This document shows, in pieces, positions 26,443 through 35,605 of a DNA stretch of 41,073 nt. Position 1 is the first letter of the stretch. Each line of letters begins with the position of its first letter. Origin of the DNA: Strigomonas culicis (lineage: Eukaryota > Euglenozoa > Kinetoplastea > Trypanosomatida > Trypanosomatidae); assembly GCA_000482145.1 (NCBI GenBank), contig AUXH01000102.1, positions 1 to 41,073 of the forward strand. Reading direction: 5' to 3'. The notes beneath the pieces were generated by a model. It was given only the letters and a program-made list of their open reading frames with translations, searched no databases and had not been told where the DNA came from. A program made the position numbers and the translations under genes.

Positions 26443-29109
26443 ATGTATGCCTACGGAGGTTATTCCATGCCCCAGCAGTATGGGGGGCCCGATTCGATGT
26501 CAAACCTAATGCAGCAGCAAATGTTCTACATGGCGCATGATGCATCTCCTTCAACCTTTGTGAACGGGAACGGCGGTTTCCCTCAGTCACCACAGCCTCC
26601 GCAACAGCCGCAACAGATGATGCTTCAGCGGCAGTACTCCTTCGGGGGTGGGGCATTGAACAGAAATGGTAATATGAACAACAACAACATGATGGTACGA
26701 CAGCCATCCTTTAGAGGTGGTTATAATAATAATGTCAATCCTGGGATGCAGCGCCAGCCATCGTTCGGCGGCGGTGGCATGATGATGGGTGGCGGCTATA
26801 ATCGTATGAGCCCAGGCGCCGCCGGCGGCTATGCGAGCGGCGGACCACCCAACCCTGGCATGCAGCGCTACGGCAGCCGAACGAACTTCGGTCCGGGGGC
26901 CTACGATTTCGACCCGCAGATGAACGGCGGGCTGCAGCGAGTGCCCAGTAACAATCAAATTATGTATAATGCGAGCGGCTTCGCGAACGAGCCGCCGGCG
27001 GCCGCGCAGAACCTCCTGCCGCAGCGGCAACCGCCACCACCGAGCCAGGCCAGCCCCCCGTCGCAGCCGAACAGGGTGCCGAGCGGTTATCAGGCCCCGC
27101 GGGGCCCTCACCGCGAGCAGCGGGAAGAGGCGAGCGACGAGTACGACTACACCGGCGGGAGCCCGTGCGACAGCAACGACACGACGAACCTCAGCAAAGA
27201 CGGCGGCGCCCGCCGCAAGAAAAGCTTCTCCGATATCCTGCGCCGCCGGGGTAAGTCGAAGGATAAGGCGGAGAAGGAAGAGAAGAAGAAGGGCCACGAA
27301 GGCCACCGCCGGAAAAAGTCGAGTAACTCTGTCGAAGCGGCGACGCAGCAGCTCTACGACAACAGCTCTCGGCTCGATCGGACGCTGTCTATCGCGGGGC
27401 AGTTCTTTGCCACCAACCAAGCGGCGTACCAGCCGACGGGCCCCGCCTCACCCCCGCCGGGCAACGGCCGCATGCCGAGCACGCAGCAACAGCAGGCGAC
27501 GGTGTCGCCGGGGAGCACGGAGCAGCAGCGGCGGCTTTCCAGCATGCAGCAAGTACAGTCCGCGCGCAACGGGCTGCCGCCCGGCGGCGCGATGCGCGTC
27601 GGCGGCCAGAACGCGCCCGCCGCCAACCCGCCCGCGGCGGACGTGCAGCAGCAGCAGATGATGATGCAGCGCGCTGGCATGATGCCGCCGCGGCGCCAGG
27701 GCATGGTGGAGCAGGACGTGGTGCAGGAAGGCGAGGTGCAGGCGCTCGGCCGCAAGAACAGTTCCGCCAATCTGACGCGCCAGCCGAGTGAGAAGCGCAT
27801 CGGCATGTACTTCAAGAACAAGAGCGCCGAGGATGATGAGATGGAGTACAAGAAGCAGGGCGACCCGGACATTGCTAGTAAGAACAACGCGCGGCCGCAG
27901 CAGGAGGACCCGTCCCTCGTGCAGACCTACAAGACCATTCTCTTCTACCAGGAGGATGACGGCAACATCCTCAACAACCGCTTCGGCTTCAACTCGCACG
28001 CGAACAACCAGTACTGCGCGAATGACGTGGAGATCGACGGCAAGACGGTGCGGGCGCTCAAACCCGGCAACGACGAGGTGAGCAAGTACGACTTCAGCCT
28101 CGTGTCGCACGTGCAGCAGCAGCACGACTTGGACATCGGCAACGACCTGCTGGAGGAGGTGCGCGATGTCTTTTCGTACGGCTGCAACGTCGCGATGCTC
28201 CTCGGCGACGCGGACTGCCCCGCGAGCCGCCCGACGTCGTGGTTCACGTGGCTGGCCGTGCGGAACGTCGCGAAGGAGATCTTTGGCCGCTTCAGCGAAC
28301 AGATCCAGCGGGGGACCGCGACCATCACCATGTCGCTCTGTTACCTGCAGGACGACCAGGTGATGGACCTGCTGAGCGACGTCAACGCGAAGCACTACCA
28401 GGAAGGCGACGCCGACAGCTACGTGCTGAACACGCTTGTCGTTGCAGAGAGCCCGCTCTTCGGTAACGCCGCGAACGGGCTTGTGTACATGTGCGTCGAG
28501 GACGCGGGCGAGTTCAACGACACGCTCGACGGCGGGCTCGCCATGGCGGAGCACAAGAACCGGCAGATGGTGGAGGAGAACAAGCGAACCATCCGGGACT
28601 ACCAGGAGGACACGGACAAGGAGTTCGGCATCGTGCTGTGCACCATGGTGCTCAAGCAAATCCGTCGCACCAACAAGGGCGACGAGGACGTCATTGTGTC
28701 CTCGCTCTTCGCGAGCGGCGTGGGCAGCGGTATCATCCACTACGACCGCATTCTGGACAAGAATCCGGCCGAGCCGCGCGCGCTCTTCTACTCGGCGCTC
28801 CACCGCAGCGTCCACGGCGCGGCCCTCTTCTCGTGCAGTCGCAACAACGCCAACCTCTTAGCCTTCCTCACGACGCTGCAGCGCTTTGCGAAGCTCGAGA
28901 CGCGCAAGCCCAAGGTGGGGAGCGCGCGCGTCTTCGCGCGGTACGCGAGCTCGACGCTACCCAAGGCGCAGGGCGACCTCAAGGAGATGAAGGACCCGCG
29001 GCAGCGCGCCGCAACACAGAAGTTTGTAGACCGGCTCGCCGTTATGGGCAGAGACGCGGAGTACATGCTGGAGAACCCGAAGGATTGCGTGCCTAACACC
29101 TACGTATAA
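26443..29109 (+). CDS. Kinesin-like protein with degenerate motor domain and Q/G/N-rich N-terminus
   Basis: 888 residues. The first 430 are low-complexity (Gln, Asn, Gly, Met, Pro) with repeated RQxSF-like motifs and a Lys/Arg-rich patch (about 255-290). From about 495 to 830 the order of elements follows a kinesin motor: YDFSLVSHVQQQHDLDIGND matches the FxFDxVF...Q segment, VFSYGCNVAMLLGD (576-589) sits where AYGQTGSGKT should be, ATITMSLCYLQDDQVMDLLSD matches the SYLEIYNExxxDLL segment, and LFSCSRNNANLLAFLTTLQRF (near 795) matches the SPxxxNxxETLSTLRFA segment. The P-loop GKT, the SSRSH switch I and the DLAGSE switch II are all absent, so ATP hydrolysis is unlikely and a structural or partner role is inferred. 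Met9 at 26467 may be the real start. A cytoskeletal location is inferred only from the fold. Confidence 0.62.
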   Translation: MYAYGGYSMPQQYGGPDSMSNLMQQQMFYMAHDASPSTFVNGNGGFPQSPQPPQQPQQMMLQRQYSFGGGALNRNGNMNNNNMMVRQPSFRGGYNNNVNPGMQRQPSFGGGGMMMGGGYNRMSPGAAGGYASGGPPNPGMQRYGSRTNFGPGAYDFDPQMNGGLQRVPSNNQIMYNASGFANEPPAAAQNLLPQRQPPPPSQASPPSQPNRVPSGYQAPRGPHREQREEASDEYDYTGGSPCDSNDTTNLSKDGGARRKKSFSDILRRRGKSKDKAEKEEKKKGHEGHRRKKSSNSVEAATQQLYDNSSRLDRTLSIAGQFFATNQAAYQPTGPASPPPGNGRMPSTQQQQATVSPGSTEQQRRLSSMQQVQSARNGLPPGGAMRVGGQNAPAANPPAADVQQQQMMMQRAGMMPPRRQGMVEQDVVQEGEVQALGRKNSSANLTRQPSEKRIGMYFKNKSAEDDEMEYKKQGDPDIASKNNARPQQEDPSLVQTYKTILFYQEDDGNILNNRFGFNSHANNQYCANDVEIDGKTVRALKPGNDEVSKYDFSLVSHVQQQHDLDIGNDLLEEVRDVFSYGCNVAMLLGDADCPASRPTSWFTWLAVRNVAKEIFGRFSEQIQRGTATITMSLCYLQDDQVMDLLSDVNAKHYQEGDADSYVLNTLVVAESPLFGNAANGLVYMCVEDAGEFNDTLDGGLAMAEHKNRQMVEENKRTIRDYQEDTDKEFGIVLCTMVLKQIRRTNKGDEDVIVSSLFASGVGSGIIHYDRILDKNPAEPRALFYSALHRSVHGAALFSCSRNNANLLAFLTTLQRFAKLETRKPKVGSARVFARYASSTLPKAQGDLKEMKDPRQRAATQKFVDRLAVMGRDAEYMLENPKDCVPNTYV

Positions 29110-29403
29110 AGGCGAAGCATAACAATGCTTGAAAAGAAGAAGGAGAGGAGACGAGTGAAGTCGAAAAAAAAAAAGAGAAGAATGAATACCAGCTTGAGCG
29201 TCCCATAATCGTGCTGCCATTGCGGCCGTGGTAATGATACAAGAAAAAGGGGAAATAAGCAGATCTATGTAGGCATGCGAGACAGTAAAAACAAGAAAGC
29301 AACATGCCGTTTAGCGTTGCTTTATGGGATTGGTGGGGGTGCGTTCTGTTGTGGTTATGTTTATGGTTATTTTCTTTACAATTTCCTTTTCTCTGTTATT
29401 CGG

Positions 29404-29499
29404 TTCCACTTTTTTTTCCTTTCTTTTTTTCTCGTATTCTCCACACTTCTTTTTCTTCCTTTTTTTTTTCGTTATTCTCGCACACGTCTTCTCTTTCAG
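29404..29499 (+). promoter_or_regulatory. Orphan trans-splice-acceptor-like site
   Basis: About 90 nt of nearly continuous pyrimidine ends CTTCTCTTTCAG, with AG at 29498-29499. It is as strong as the acceptors of real genes here, but the next ATG (29551) opens only a six-codon frame. It could serve a noncoding transcript or be an unused site. Confidence 0.4.
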
Positions 29500-30847
29500 A
29501 GAAGATTATATAATAGTTGTTGACGTCATCAAGCAGAGCAAAAGGAAAGATGCAAATAATAAATAAGTTGTTTTTAATTATTTTATTGTATAATTCAAAA
29601 AAAAAAAGGAACTACACAATTCAATGTTGCACACACATACACACACAAAACTGAGTAATGGTTAGGATTAATGTGTTTTTACATGGACAGCAGTGTTACT
29701 GGGGATATACACGTCGTATACCAACGTCCTTCGAGCTGTTTCATTTCCCTTTTTACCCTCACTTTTTTTTTTTTTGGTGTCTCTAATAAAGCGAAAAATA
29801 AAAGAAGACATAAATAACGCACGAAAAGAGATACAGACAACAGAGCAGAGAGAAAAAGGAGAAGAACGAAAATGAAGTTCGAATAAACACAAATATACAT
29901 GTATTGATCGAATGGGCGTGAAAAATACATTGAGAAGAAAAAAAAACCTCCGGAGAAAACTGATGTTCTGTATTATGTATAGTTTTTGTGTATGCACCAT
30001 TTGAATTACTGTTTTCTTTTTATACATAAATACTGTTCTTTTTTTACTTATTTACAAATATTTTATATCTTTTTTTCCTTTCTCTCGCTCTCTCGTGTTA
30101 TAATGGTTGGTGTTTTTTTTATTTGCTGTTTTTGCTGTTGTATGAATAACAAAGAAAGAGAGAAGGAATACTAGATGAGTAAAACAAACAAAGAAACGAA
30201 AGAGATACACACATGTATACACTAACATCTGTGAATATACTTATCAGTAAAAAATAACTTAATAATGATAATAATAAAAGGTAGTAGGCTTTTTGTTTTT
30301 CGCTCTCGTTTTATGTGTGCGTGCGTTTCTTTTGTATTACGTGCATACAAACGAATGCATGTAAGCATTCTTTTTTTTCTTTTGCTTTGTGATTCAATAG
30401 TACTGTGATTGTGCTTTTTTTTTTCCTTCATTTTTATTTTTGTGCCTTTGTTCGTGTTATCGATCAAAAAGAAGGGCGCGGATTGATCATCTTTCTATAT
30501 ACATTTTTGTACCTCTTTTTTTTCAAAAAATCTTTTGCTTTTGCTTTTTGTTTATCCTTTTCCTCTGTCCGTCCGTATTCTATGAAGAATCAAAACAAAC
30601 TAGTAAAGCAAAATAATACATACACCCCGATGCACCCAAAGAAGAAAAAAGAAGAAGCCGTAAGCGATCAATGTTATTATTATGTGATGTTCATTCTTTT
30701 TGATTATTTTTCCTTATACATCCGTTGTCAATAAAAAACAAAAAAAAACGAAATAGATGGAATGAAAAATTCTTCAACGACAACAACAACTACGAAAAGC
30801 CTTTTCTGATCACATAAACATATGTGTGATAAACTCATCTTCAATCA

Positions 30848-30907
30848 TTTTTTTCTTCTTCTTCTTCCTTCGCTTCACGCTTCTGCGTCGCCTCTATATC
30901 CACATAG
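30848..30907 (+). promoter_or_regulatory. Predicted trans-splice acceptor for hydrolase 3
   Basis: A TTTTTTCTTCTTCTTCTTCC-type tract is followed by ATCCACATAG, with AG at 30906-30907, 21 nt before the ATG at 30929. Another AG (30927-30928) abuts the ATG itself. Confidence 0.6.
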
Positions 30908-30928
30908 AATTGTTAGTTCCTTCTTTAG

Positions 30929-32476
30929 ATGAATCCGCCCGCGTCCATTACGAGCAGCACCCACTACGGCTACGGCACGCGGCCGCTGCAGCCGCCGGAC
31001 CTCTTCGCGCCGGTCGGCCACTGCGCGCACAGCGGCGTGGCCATTACCATTTGCTTCAATCTTTTCTTCCCCTCCGCGGCGCCTGCACCGAGTACGGCGG
31101 TCGCACCGCCGTGCCCGGTGCTGCTGCTCATCGCGGGTCTGGCCTCGCCGGCGCTCTTCTTTGACAACGCGCTCTGCGCCGCGCTCGCGGACCGCTGTGG
31201 CGCCGCCGTCATCCGCTTTGACAACCGCGACGTCGGCCGCAGCACCTTCATCGACGGCGGCGGCGGCGCCAGCCCTTCGCTCATGGCGCAGCTCTACGCG
31301 ATGATGAACCCCCGCGCGCACCGCGACGCCCACGTGGCCTACCGGCTCGAGGACATGGCGCGCGACGCGCTGGGGCTGCTTGACTGCCTCCATGCGCGCG
31401 GGGCCGAGGTGCGGGCGGCGCACACCGCGGCGGCCGACGCGGCGCGGCCGTGGCGCGCGCTGGACTGGTCGGGCGGCGTACATCTCGTCGGCATGTCCAT
31501 GGGCGGCATGGTCGCGCAGCTCTGCACCCTGCTCGCCCCCGCGCGCGTCGGCAGCCTCACGCTGATCAGCACCTTCGTGGCGGAGGCGCTCAGCAGCCCC
31601 GGCTGCCGCGTACAGTGGCCCGCGCTGCGGGACTGCGTCTACTTCATCCGTCACGTCCCGCGCGCGTCCGTGCGGCGCCAGTACGCCAAGGCGATCCAGA
31701 AAGCGCAGGCCGACGGCGACGCGGCGGCGGCGCGGCGGCTCCGACAGCAGCGCGACGAGGCGCGCGCGCGGCTCTACGCCGATCGCTTTACGAATTTCCT
31801 TGCCGACGTGAGCGGCCACCAGCCGCCCGCCGCCACCGCCGCGGCGAACCAGGCGAGCCGGCTGGACGACCTCACCATCACGCCGGTGCCGCCCGCCGCC
31901 GGCGGCGGCGGCGGCGGCGCCACCGTCTACCGCGTGGAGAACCCGGTCACGCAGAACAACTACGCGCTGGACAAGGCGCGCTGCCGCGCGCAGATGGTGC
32001 GCTGCTTCTGGCGCTGCAGCCGCCTGGAGGGCGCCGTGCGGCAGCACGCCGCGATGCTGGCCTGTCCGGTCGGCGCCGGTGCGCTGATGCGCGATCGGTT
32101 GTGCGGCGCGCCGCGGCCGGCCGCCGGCCGCGGCGACGGACGGTACAGCGTGCCGACGGTCGTGCTACAGGGCACGAAGGACCTGCTGTGCCCGCCCGCC
32201 AACGCGCACTACCTCGCGAGCTGTTTCGACGGGTGCTTCATCTTTTTGGTGGAGGGGCTCGGCCACGTGCTGCACCCATCGCTGCGCGATTTTTTCGCCG
32301 AGGTCGTGGCGGAGAACGTGCGCCGCGGCATCGTCGCACATGCGCCGGCGGCGGCCGCCGCGCCCCCGAAGGACGCCGCCGCGGCTCCGGCGGACGCTTC
32401 CATCACCTTTGCGAATCACCCCTCTTCACTGCTGCCGCCTGAGACGCACCCACTCCCCCCGCCAGCAAAGCTCTGA
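30929..32476 (+). CDS. Alpha/beta-hydrolase fold protein, paralogue 3, with C-terminal AKL (PTS1) signal
   Basis: 515 residues. The core matches the tandem pair: LLIAGLASP (66-74), VIRFDNRDVGRST (94-106), Ser190 in GMSMGG, Asp418 in LQGTKD, His446 in GLGH, so the triad is complete. It is about 180 residues longer than copies A and B because of an insert before the nucleophile strand (about 157-183), a helical, Arg/Ala-rich lid (about 240-350) with a Gly run near 329-334, and a Pro/Ala-rich tail after 470. The last three residues are AKL, a canonical type 1 peroxisomal signal, so import into glycosomes is predicted. Hydrolase 4 follows after a 458-nt spacer. Substrate unknown. Confidence 0.85.
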   Translation: MNPPASITSSTHYGYGTRPLQPPDLFAPVGHCAHSGVAITICFNLFFPSAAPAPSTAVAPPCPVLLLIAGLASPALFFDNALCAALADRCGAAVIRFDNRDVGRSTFIDGGGGASPSLMAQLYAMMNPRAHRDAHVAYRLEDMARDALGLLDCLHARGAEVRAAHTAAADAARPWRALDWSGGVHLVGMSMGGMVAQLCTLLAPARVGSLTLISTFVAEALSSPGCRVQWPALRDCVYFIRHVPRASVRRQYAKAIQKAQADGDAAAARRLRQQRDEARARLYADRFTNFLADVSGHQPPAATAAANQASRLDDLTITPVPPAAGGGGGGATVYRVENPVTQNNYALDKARCRAQMVRCFWRCSRLEGAVRQHAAMLACPVGAGALMRDRLCGAPRPAAGRGDGRYSVPTVVLQGTKDLLCPPANAHYLASCFDGCFIFLVEGLGHVLHPSLRDFFAEVVAENVRRGIVAHAPAAAAAPPKDAAAAPADASITFANHPSSLLPPETHPLPPPAKL

Positions 32477-32934
32477 AGGCGCGGCGCTTGTGGGCGAGGA
32501 TCACCATCCTCATTTTTGTTCGTTTTTCGTCTCTCTCGCTCTCCCTCTCTCTGTCATGGAGAGTGTGAAGCACCCGTACTCGACATGGGCCCCCTTCCAA
32601 ACAAACGAGAGACGTCGCTGTCGATGTGTCTACGAACGTGCAGGAAGCACTTTCCTTTTTTTTTCTTCTTCGTGTTTCATTTTTATATATGTATATGCAT
32701 ATTTGCGTGTTCTTTTCACTTCTCTCTCTCTTTTTTTTTTCTTGAAAAAAAAAAAACAACAGGTTCATATCCATACCGTTTGTGTATATAGCTGGGGAGT
32801 TGGATCTCGTATATACACTTCACATTACTTCTATTGCGATCGAATAAATACACACACAAAAAAAAAAAAAACAAGCTAACGAGTAAATAAATCACAATCA
32901 TAAAAAAAACTTAATCCATTTATTTCCCTTTCCC
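32477..32934. other. AT-rich intergenic/UTR spacer
   Basis: Contains a C/T-rich stretch after the stop (about 32514-32554), a long pyrimidine tract followed by an A run near 32745, a CA run near 32850 and a second A run near 32859. No gene seen. Confidence 0.65.
32711..32762 (+). promoter_or_regulatory. Predicted trans-splice acceptor for hydrolase 4
   Basis: A CTCTCTCTC plus T10 tract is followed by an A-rich stretch and CAACAG, with AG at 32761-32762. The leader of 172 nt contains no ATG before 32935. The A run between tract and AG is unusual. Confidence 0.45.
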
Positions 32935-35025
32935 ATGACGAGCGCCAACAGTTCCACCGGAGATGAAAGAGCGAAGGTGCCGCGCACGGAGGAGCTCATC
33001 GCGAAGGTGCGCTACTGCGAGAGCAGCAAGCGGGACATCTATCTCTGCTACCAGTGCTTCGGCGACCCCACCAGCGTCGCGGACGCCTCGCCGTGCCGTT
33101 ATCAGAAGGTGATACTACTGGTCGGCGGGCTCAACATGCAGATGACTGCCTTCGACGAGACCTTCTGCGAGGGCCTCGTGCGCCTCGGCTTCTTCGTCGT
33201 CCGCTTCGACAACCGCGACATTGGCTTCTCGACGAAAATCGAGCTCGACGCGGGCAGCAGCGCGCCGCCGACGGGCACCGCGCCACAGGCACCGGCGGCG
33301 GCGGCCGCGCCGGTGGGGCGCGTGCGCGCGCCGGCGCTGCTCCTGCCCGCGCCGCTCGCGAAGCTCTTCTTTGGCGAGAGGCTGCCCTACACCATCCACA
33401 GCATGGCAAAGGACGCGCTGGCGCTGATGATCAACGTGCTGCACCTGCCCTTCTTCCACATCCTGGGCATCAGCATGGGTGGCATGATCGCCCAGACGGC
33501 GTGCCTGCTGGCGCCGGACCACATCCTTTCCCTCACGTCCATCATGTCCACGACCAACGCGAGCGACCTGCCCGACGCGCAGCTGTGGGTGAAGCTGTGG
33601 ATGCTTCGGAAGCCGCCGCCGCATCTGCGCCATGTGACCACGGCCGACGCGGCCGGCGAGGCCGCCGCGTACAACCTGGACGAGCTCCTGAACTTCCGCG
33701 TGAACGCGCAGCAGCGCCTTCTCGCCGAGACGATCCCGATCGACCGCAACTACCTGAAGAACCGCTTCCTCTTGTCGCTGAAGCGCAGCTCCTACAGCGA
33801 CGGCCTGCTGCGGCAGGCCGCGGCCATCCGCCGCTGCGAGGGCCGCGACGAGGAGCTGCGGCGCCACGTGCGGATCCCGGCGCTGGTGGTGCACGGCGCG
33901 CGCGACCTGGTCGTGCCCCCGCAGCACGGTTATCGCACCGCGCAGTGCCTGCCCTTCTCGCGCCTGCTCGTCTTCAAACGCATGGGCCACTACTTCCACC
34001 CCAGCTTCTTCCACCCGATCGGGCTCGCCGTGCAGGACATGGCCGACGTCGCGATGCGGCGCGCGTTCCCGGACGGCCACAGCGCCGCCGCGCGCGCCAC
34101 CTTCGGGTGGATGGCGCCCGGCCCGCCGCCGCCGCACCCTGTCGCGCCGACCGACGCGGACCGCATGGAGGCGATGGGCGCGCTGCTGCGGCCGGTCGTC
34201 ACCGCCGCCCACTCGCGCACCGGCGCCGCGGCGTGCGCGGCGGTGGACGTCGCCGTCCCGGCCACGATGCTGCGGGCCGCCGCCGGGGCGCCCGGCCGGT
34301 GCTACTTCACGCCCGACGCGGTGCTCGTCGACCTCCACGACACCACCGCCGTGGAGGCCCTGCGGCGGGAGGGCGTCCCCACGCTGAACTACGCGCGGGT
34401 GCGCGCGCTGCAGCAGGACGCGCCACCGCCGCCGCCAGCGCCGACACCGCCGTCGGACGACGACGACGATGCGATCTATCCCTTCCTCCCGTGCCGCCCC
34501 TCCGCGTGGACGCAGGCGCCGCTCCCCGCGGCGGTCCCGGGCGGCCTGGTGCCGGACCCCGGCGCCGCCCCCGCGGGCACGCCGGCCCGGCTGCTGGTCG
34601 ACCACGAGGCGTACTTCCAGTTTCTCCGCGTCTACGACAACCGCTATGACTACGTGGAGAACCTGCGGCACGCGCACCAGCAGGGCCGTGCCGCGCCGCC
34701 CGCGTCGGCCGCCGCATCGCGGCGCCCCACGGTGCGGCCGGTGATGGTCGCGGCACCGGCGGAGGACGTGGCGGAGGCGGAGGGCGCGACCGCGGCCGAC
34801 GTCACCGCGACGCTGGACGTGCCGCTGCTGCTGCACCTCAACCAGGAGGAGGATGCGCTGCTGCTGCTGAGCGCGCTGCCCAGCCCGACGGCGGCGGGCC
34901 ACTGCGACGAGGCGCGGCGCAGCGAGGTCCACGGCCGTGGCGGCAGGAGCCCCAAGGCAGACTGCCCCGTGCCACTGCCGGGGTATGTCGTGAAGCGCTG
35001 CGCGACGAGCGGGGACGGGGCGTAA
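32935..35025 (+). CDS. Alpha/beta-hydrolase fold protein, paralogue 4, with long C-terminal extension
   Basis: 696 residues. Residues 20-365 form the hydrolase: ILLVGGLN (60-67), VVRFDNRDIGFST (88-100), Ser180 in GISMGG, Asp324 in VHGARD, His352 in RMGHYFHP. The triad is intact. Most relatives stop about 20-70 residues after the His; this one continues for roughly 330 residues. The extension is Ala/Pro-rich with more ordered patches (CYFTPDAVLVDLHD near 455-470, VDHEAYFQFLRVYDNRYDYVENL at 555-577) and a Leu-rich LLLLSALPSP patch near 642-651. I do not recognise a domain in it. RMGHYFHP and GISMGG link this copy most closely to hydrolase 5. No PTS1 (it ends SGDGA). Substrate unknown. Confidence 0.85.
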   Translation: MTSANSSTGDERAKVPRTEELIAKVRYCESSKRDIYLCYQCFGDPTSVADASPCRYQKVILLVGGLNMQMTAFDETFCEGLVRLGFFVVRFDNRDIGFSTKIELDAGSSAPPTGTAPQAPAAAAAPVGRVRAPALLLPAPLAKLFFGERLPYTIHSMAKDALALMINVLHLPFFHILGISMGGMIAQTACLLAPDHILSLTSIMSTTNASDLPDAQLWVKLWMLRKPPPHLRHVTTADAAGEAAAYNLDELLNFRVNAQQRLLAETIPIDRNYLKNRFLLSLKRSSYSDGLLRQAAAIRRCEGRDEELRRHVRIPALVVHGARDLVVPPQHGYRTAQCLPFSRLLVFKRMGHYFHPSFFHPIGLAVQDMADVAMRRAFPDGHSAAARATFGWMAPGPPPPHPVAPTDADRMEAMGALLRPVVTAAHSRTGAAACAAVDVAVPATMLRAAAGAPGRCYFTPDAVLVDLHDTTAVEALRREGVPTLNYARVRALQQDAPPPPPAPTPPSDDDDDAIYPFLPCRPSAWTQAPLPAAVPGGLVPDPGAAPAGTPARLLVDHEAYFQFLRVYDNRYDYVENLRHAHQQGRAAPPASAAASRRPTVRPVMVAAPAEDVAEAEGATAADVTATLDVPLLLHLNQEEDALLLLSALPSPTAAGHCDEARRSEVHGRGGRSPKADCPVPLPGYVVKRCATSGDGA

Positions 35026-35605
35026 GTGAGGGACCGAGTGTCGTGCACACACATAGGCATATCAATGTCGATCTTGAAATTGCTGTTGATTTCGTTTATG
35101 TCTTTATTCATTTCTTGCTTGTTTATTATTGGTTCTTTCATTTCTATCATCTATGGGCAAATCTCCCTATTTCTATCACTTGCATTTACACACGTGCTTT
35201 TTTCCAGAAATCATTGTTTCCTTGTTTTTCTTCACTTCCATTTGATTGTCTCATGGAATAAAGACTGTGTGACGTCTTCACAGACGCCCACTTGCAACTA
35301 GTAACGGAACTGGATACTGATGACGAGCTGTTCTCCTATTACTTCTCTCTCCCCCTTCCTCGTTGATTCTTGTGCGTTTTCTTCATTACTGTCCTCCTGA
35401 TTACGCTGATGTGCATTGTAGCTTCTCTCACCGATACACGCACATACATACATAGATAAACAGCTACATGTATTTTCGATAAATACAACTAAACCCAAAC
35501 CATCTTCTATTTGTTCTTTTTTCTTTTGGCTGCCACTCTTACTTTTCCCTTTGCTTCTGTTTTTTACTTTTACCTCATTTTGCTCTGTGCCTTGCGGAAG
35601 GAACG
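35026..35605. other. AT-rich intergenic/UTR spacer
   Basis: 580 nt of T-rich and mixed sequence without a credible coding frame. The last 100 nt are a dense pyrimidine tract. Nothing else seen. Confidence 0.65.
35502..35600 (+). promoter_or_regulatory. Predicted trans-splice acceptor for hydrolase 5
   Basis: A long pyrimidine-rich stretch with no internal AG leads to CTTGCGGAAG. The first AG after it is at 35599-35600, only 5 nt before the ATG at 35606. The result is a very short leader beyond the spliced-leader sequence. Confidence 0.55.

Larger units (their letters stand above)
29110..30928. other. 1.8-kb AT-rich intergenic region with an orphan splice-acceptor-like site
   Basis: The longest spacer in the window. 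It has many T runs, A-rich stretches, a CA run (about 29629-29649) and short AT-rich open frames that look unlike the neighbouring coding regions. No tRNA B-box, rRNA or recognisable coding segment was seen. A strong pyrimidine tract plus AG near 29404-29499 has no coding frame behind it. The rest is probably long UTRs or an untranslated transcript. Confidence 0.6.

Noticed and set aside
29275..30734. Several 60-120-codon frames in the long spacer
   Set aside because: They are Phe/Ser/Lys/Tyr-rich translations of T and A runs with composition unlike any real gene here; no motif or conserved start context.
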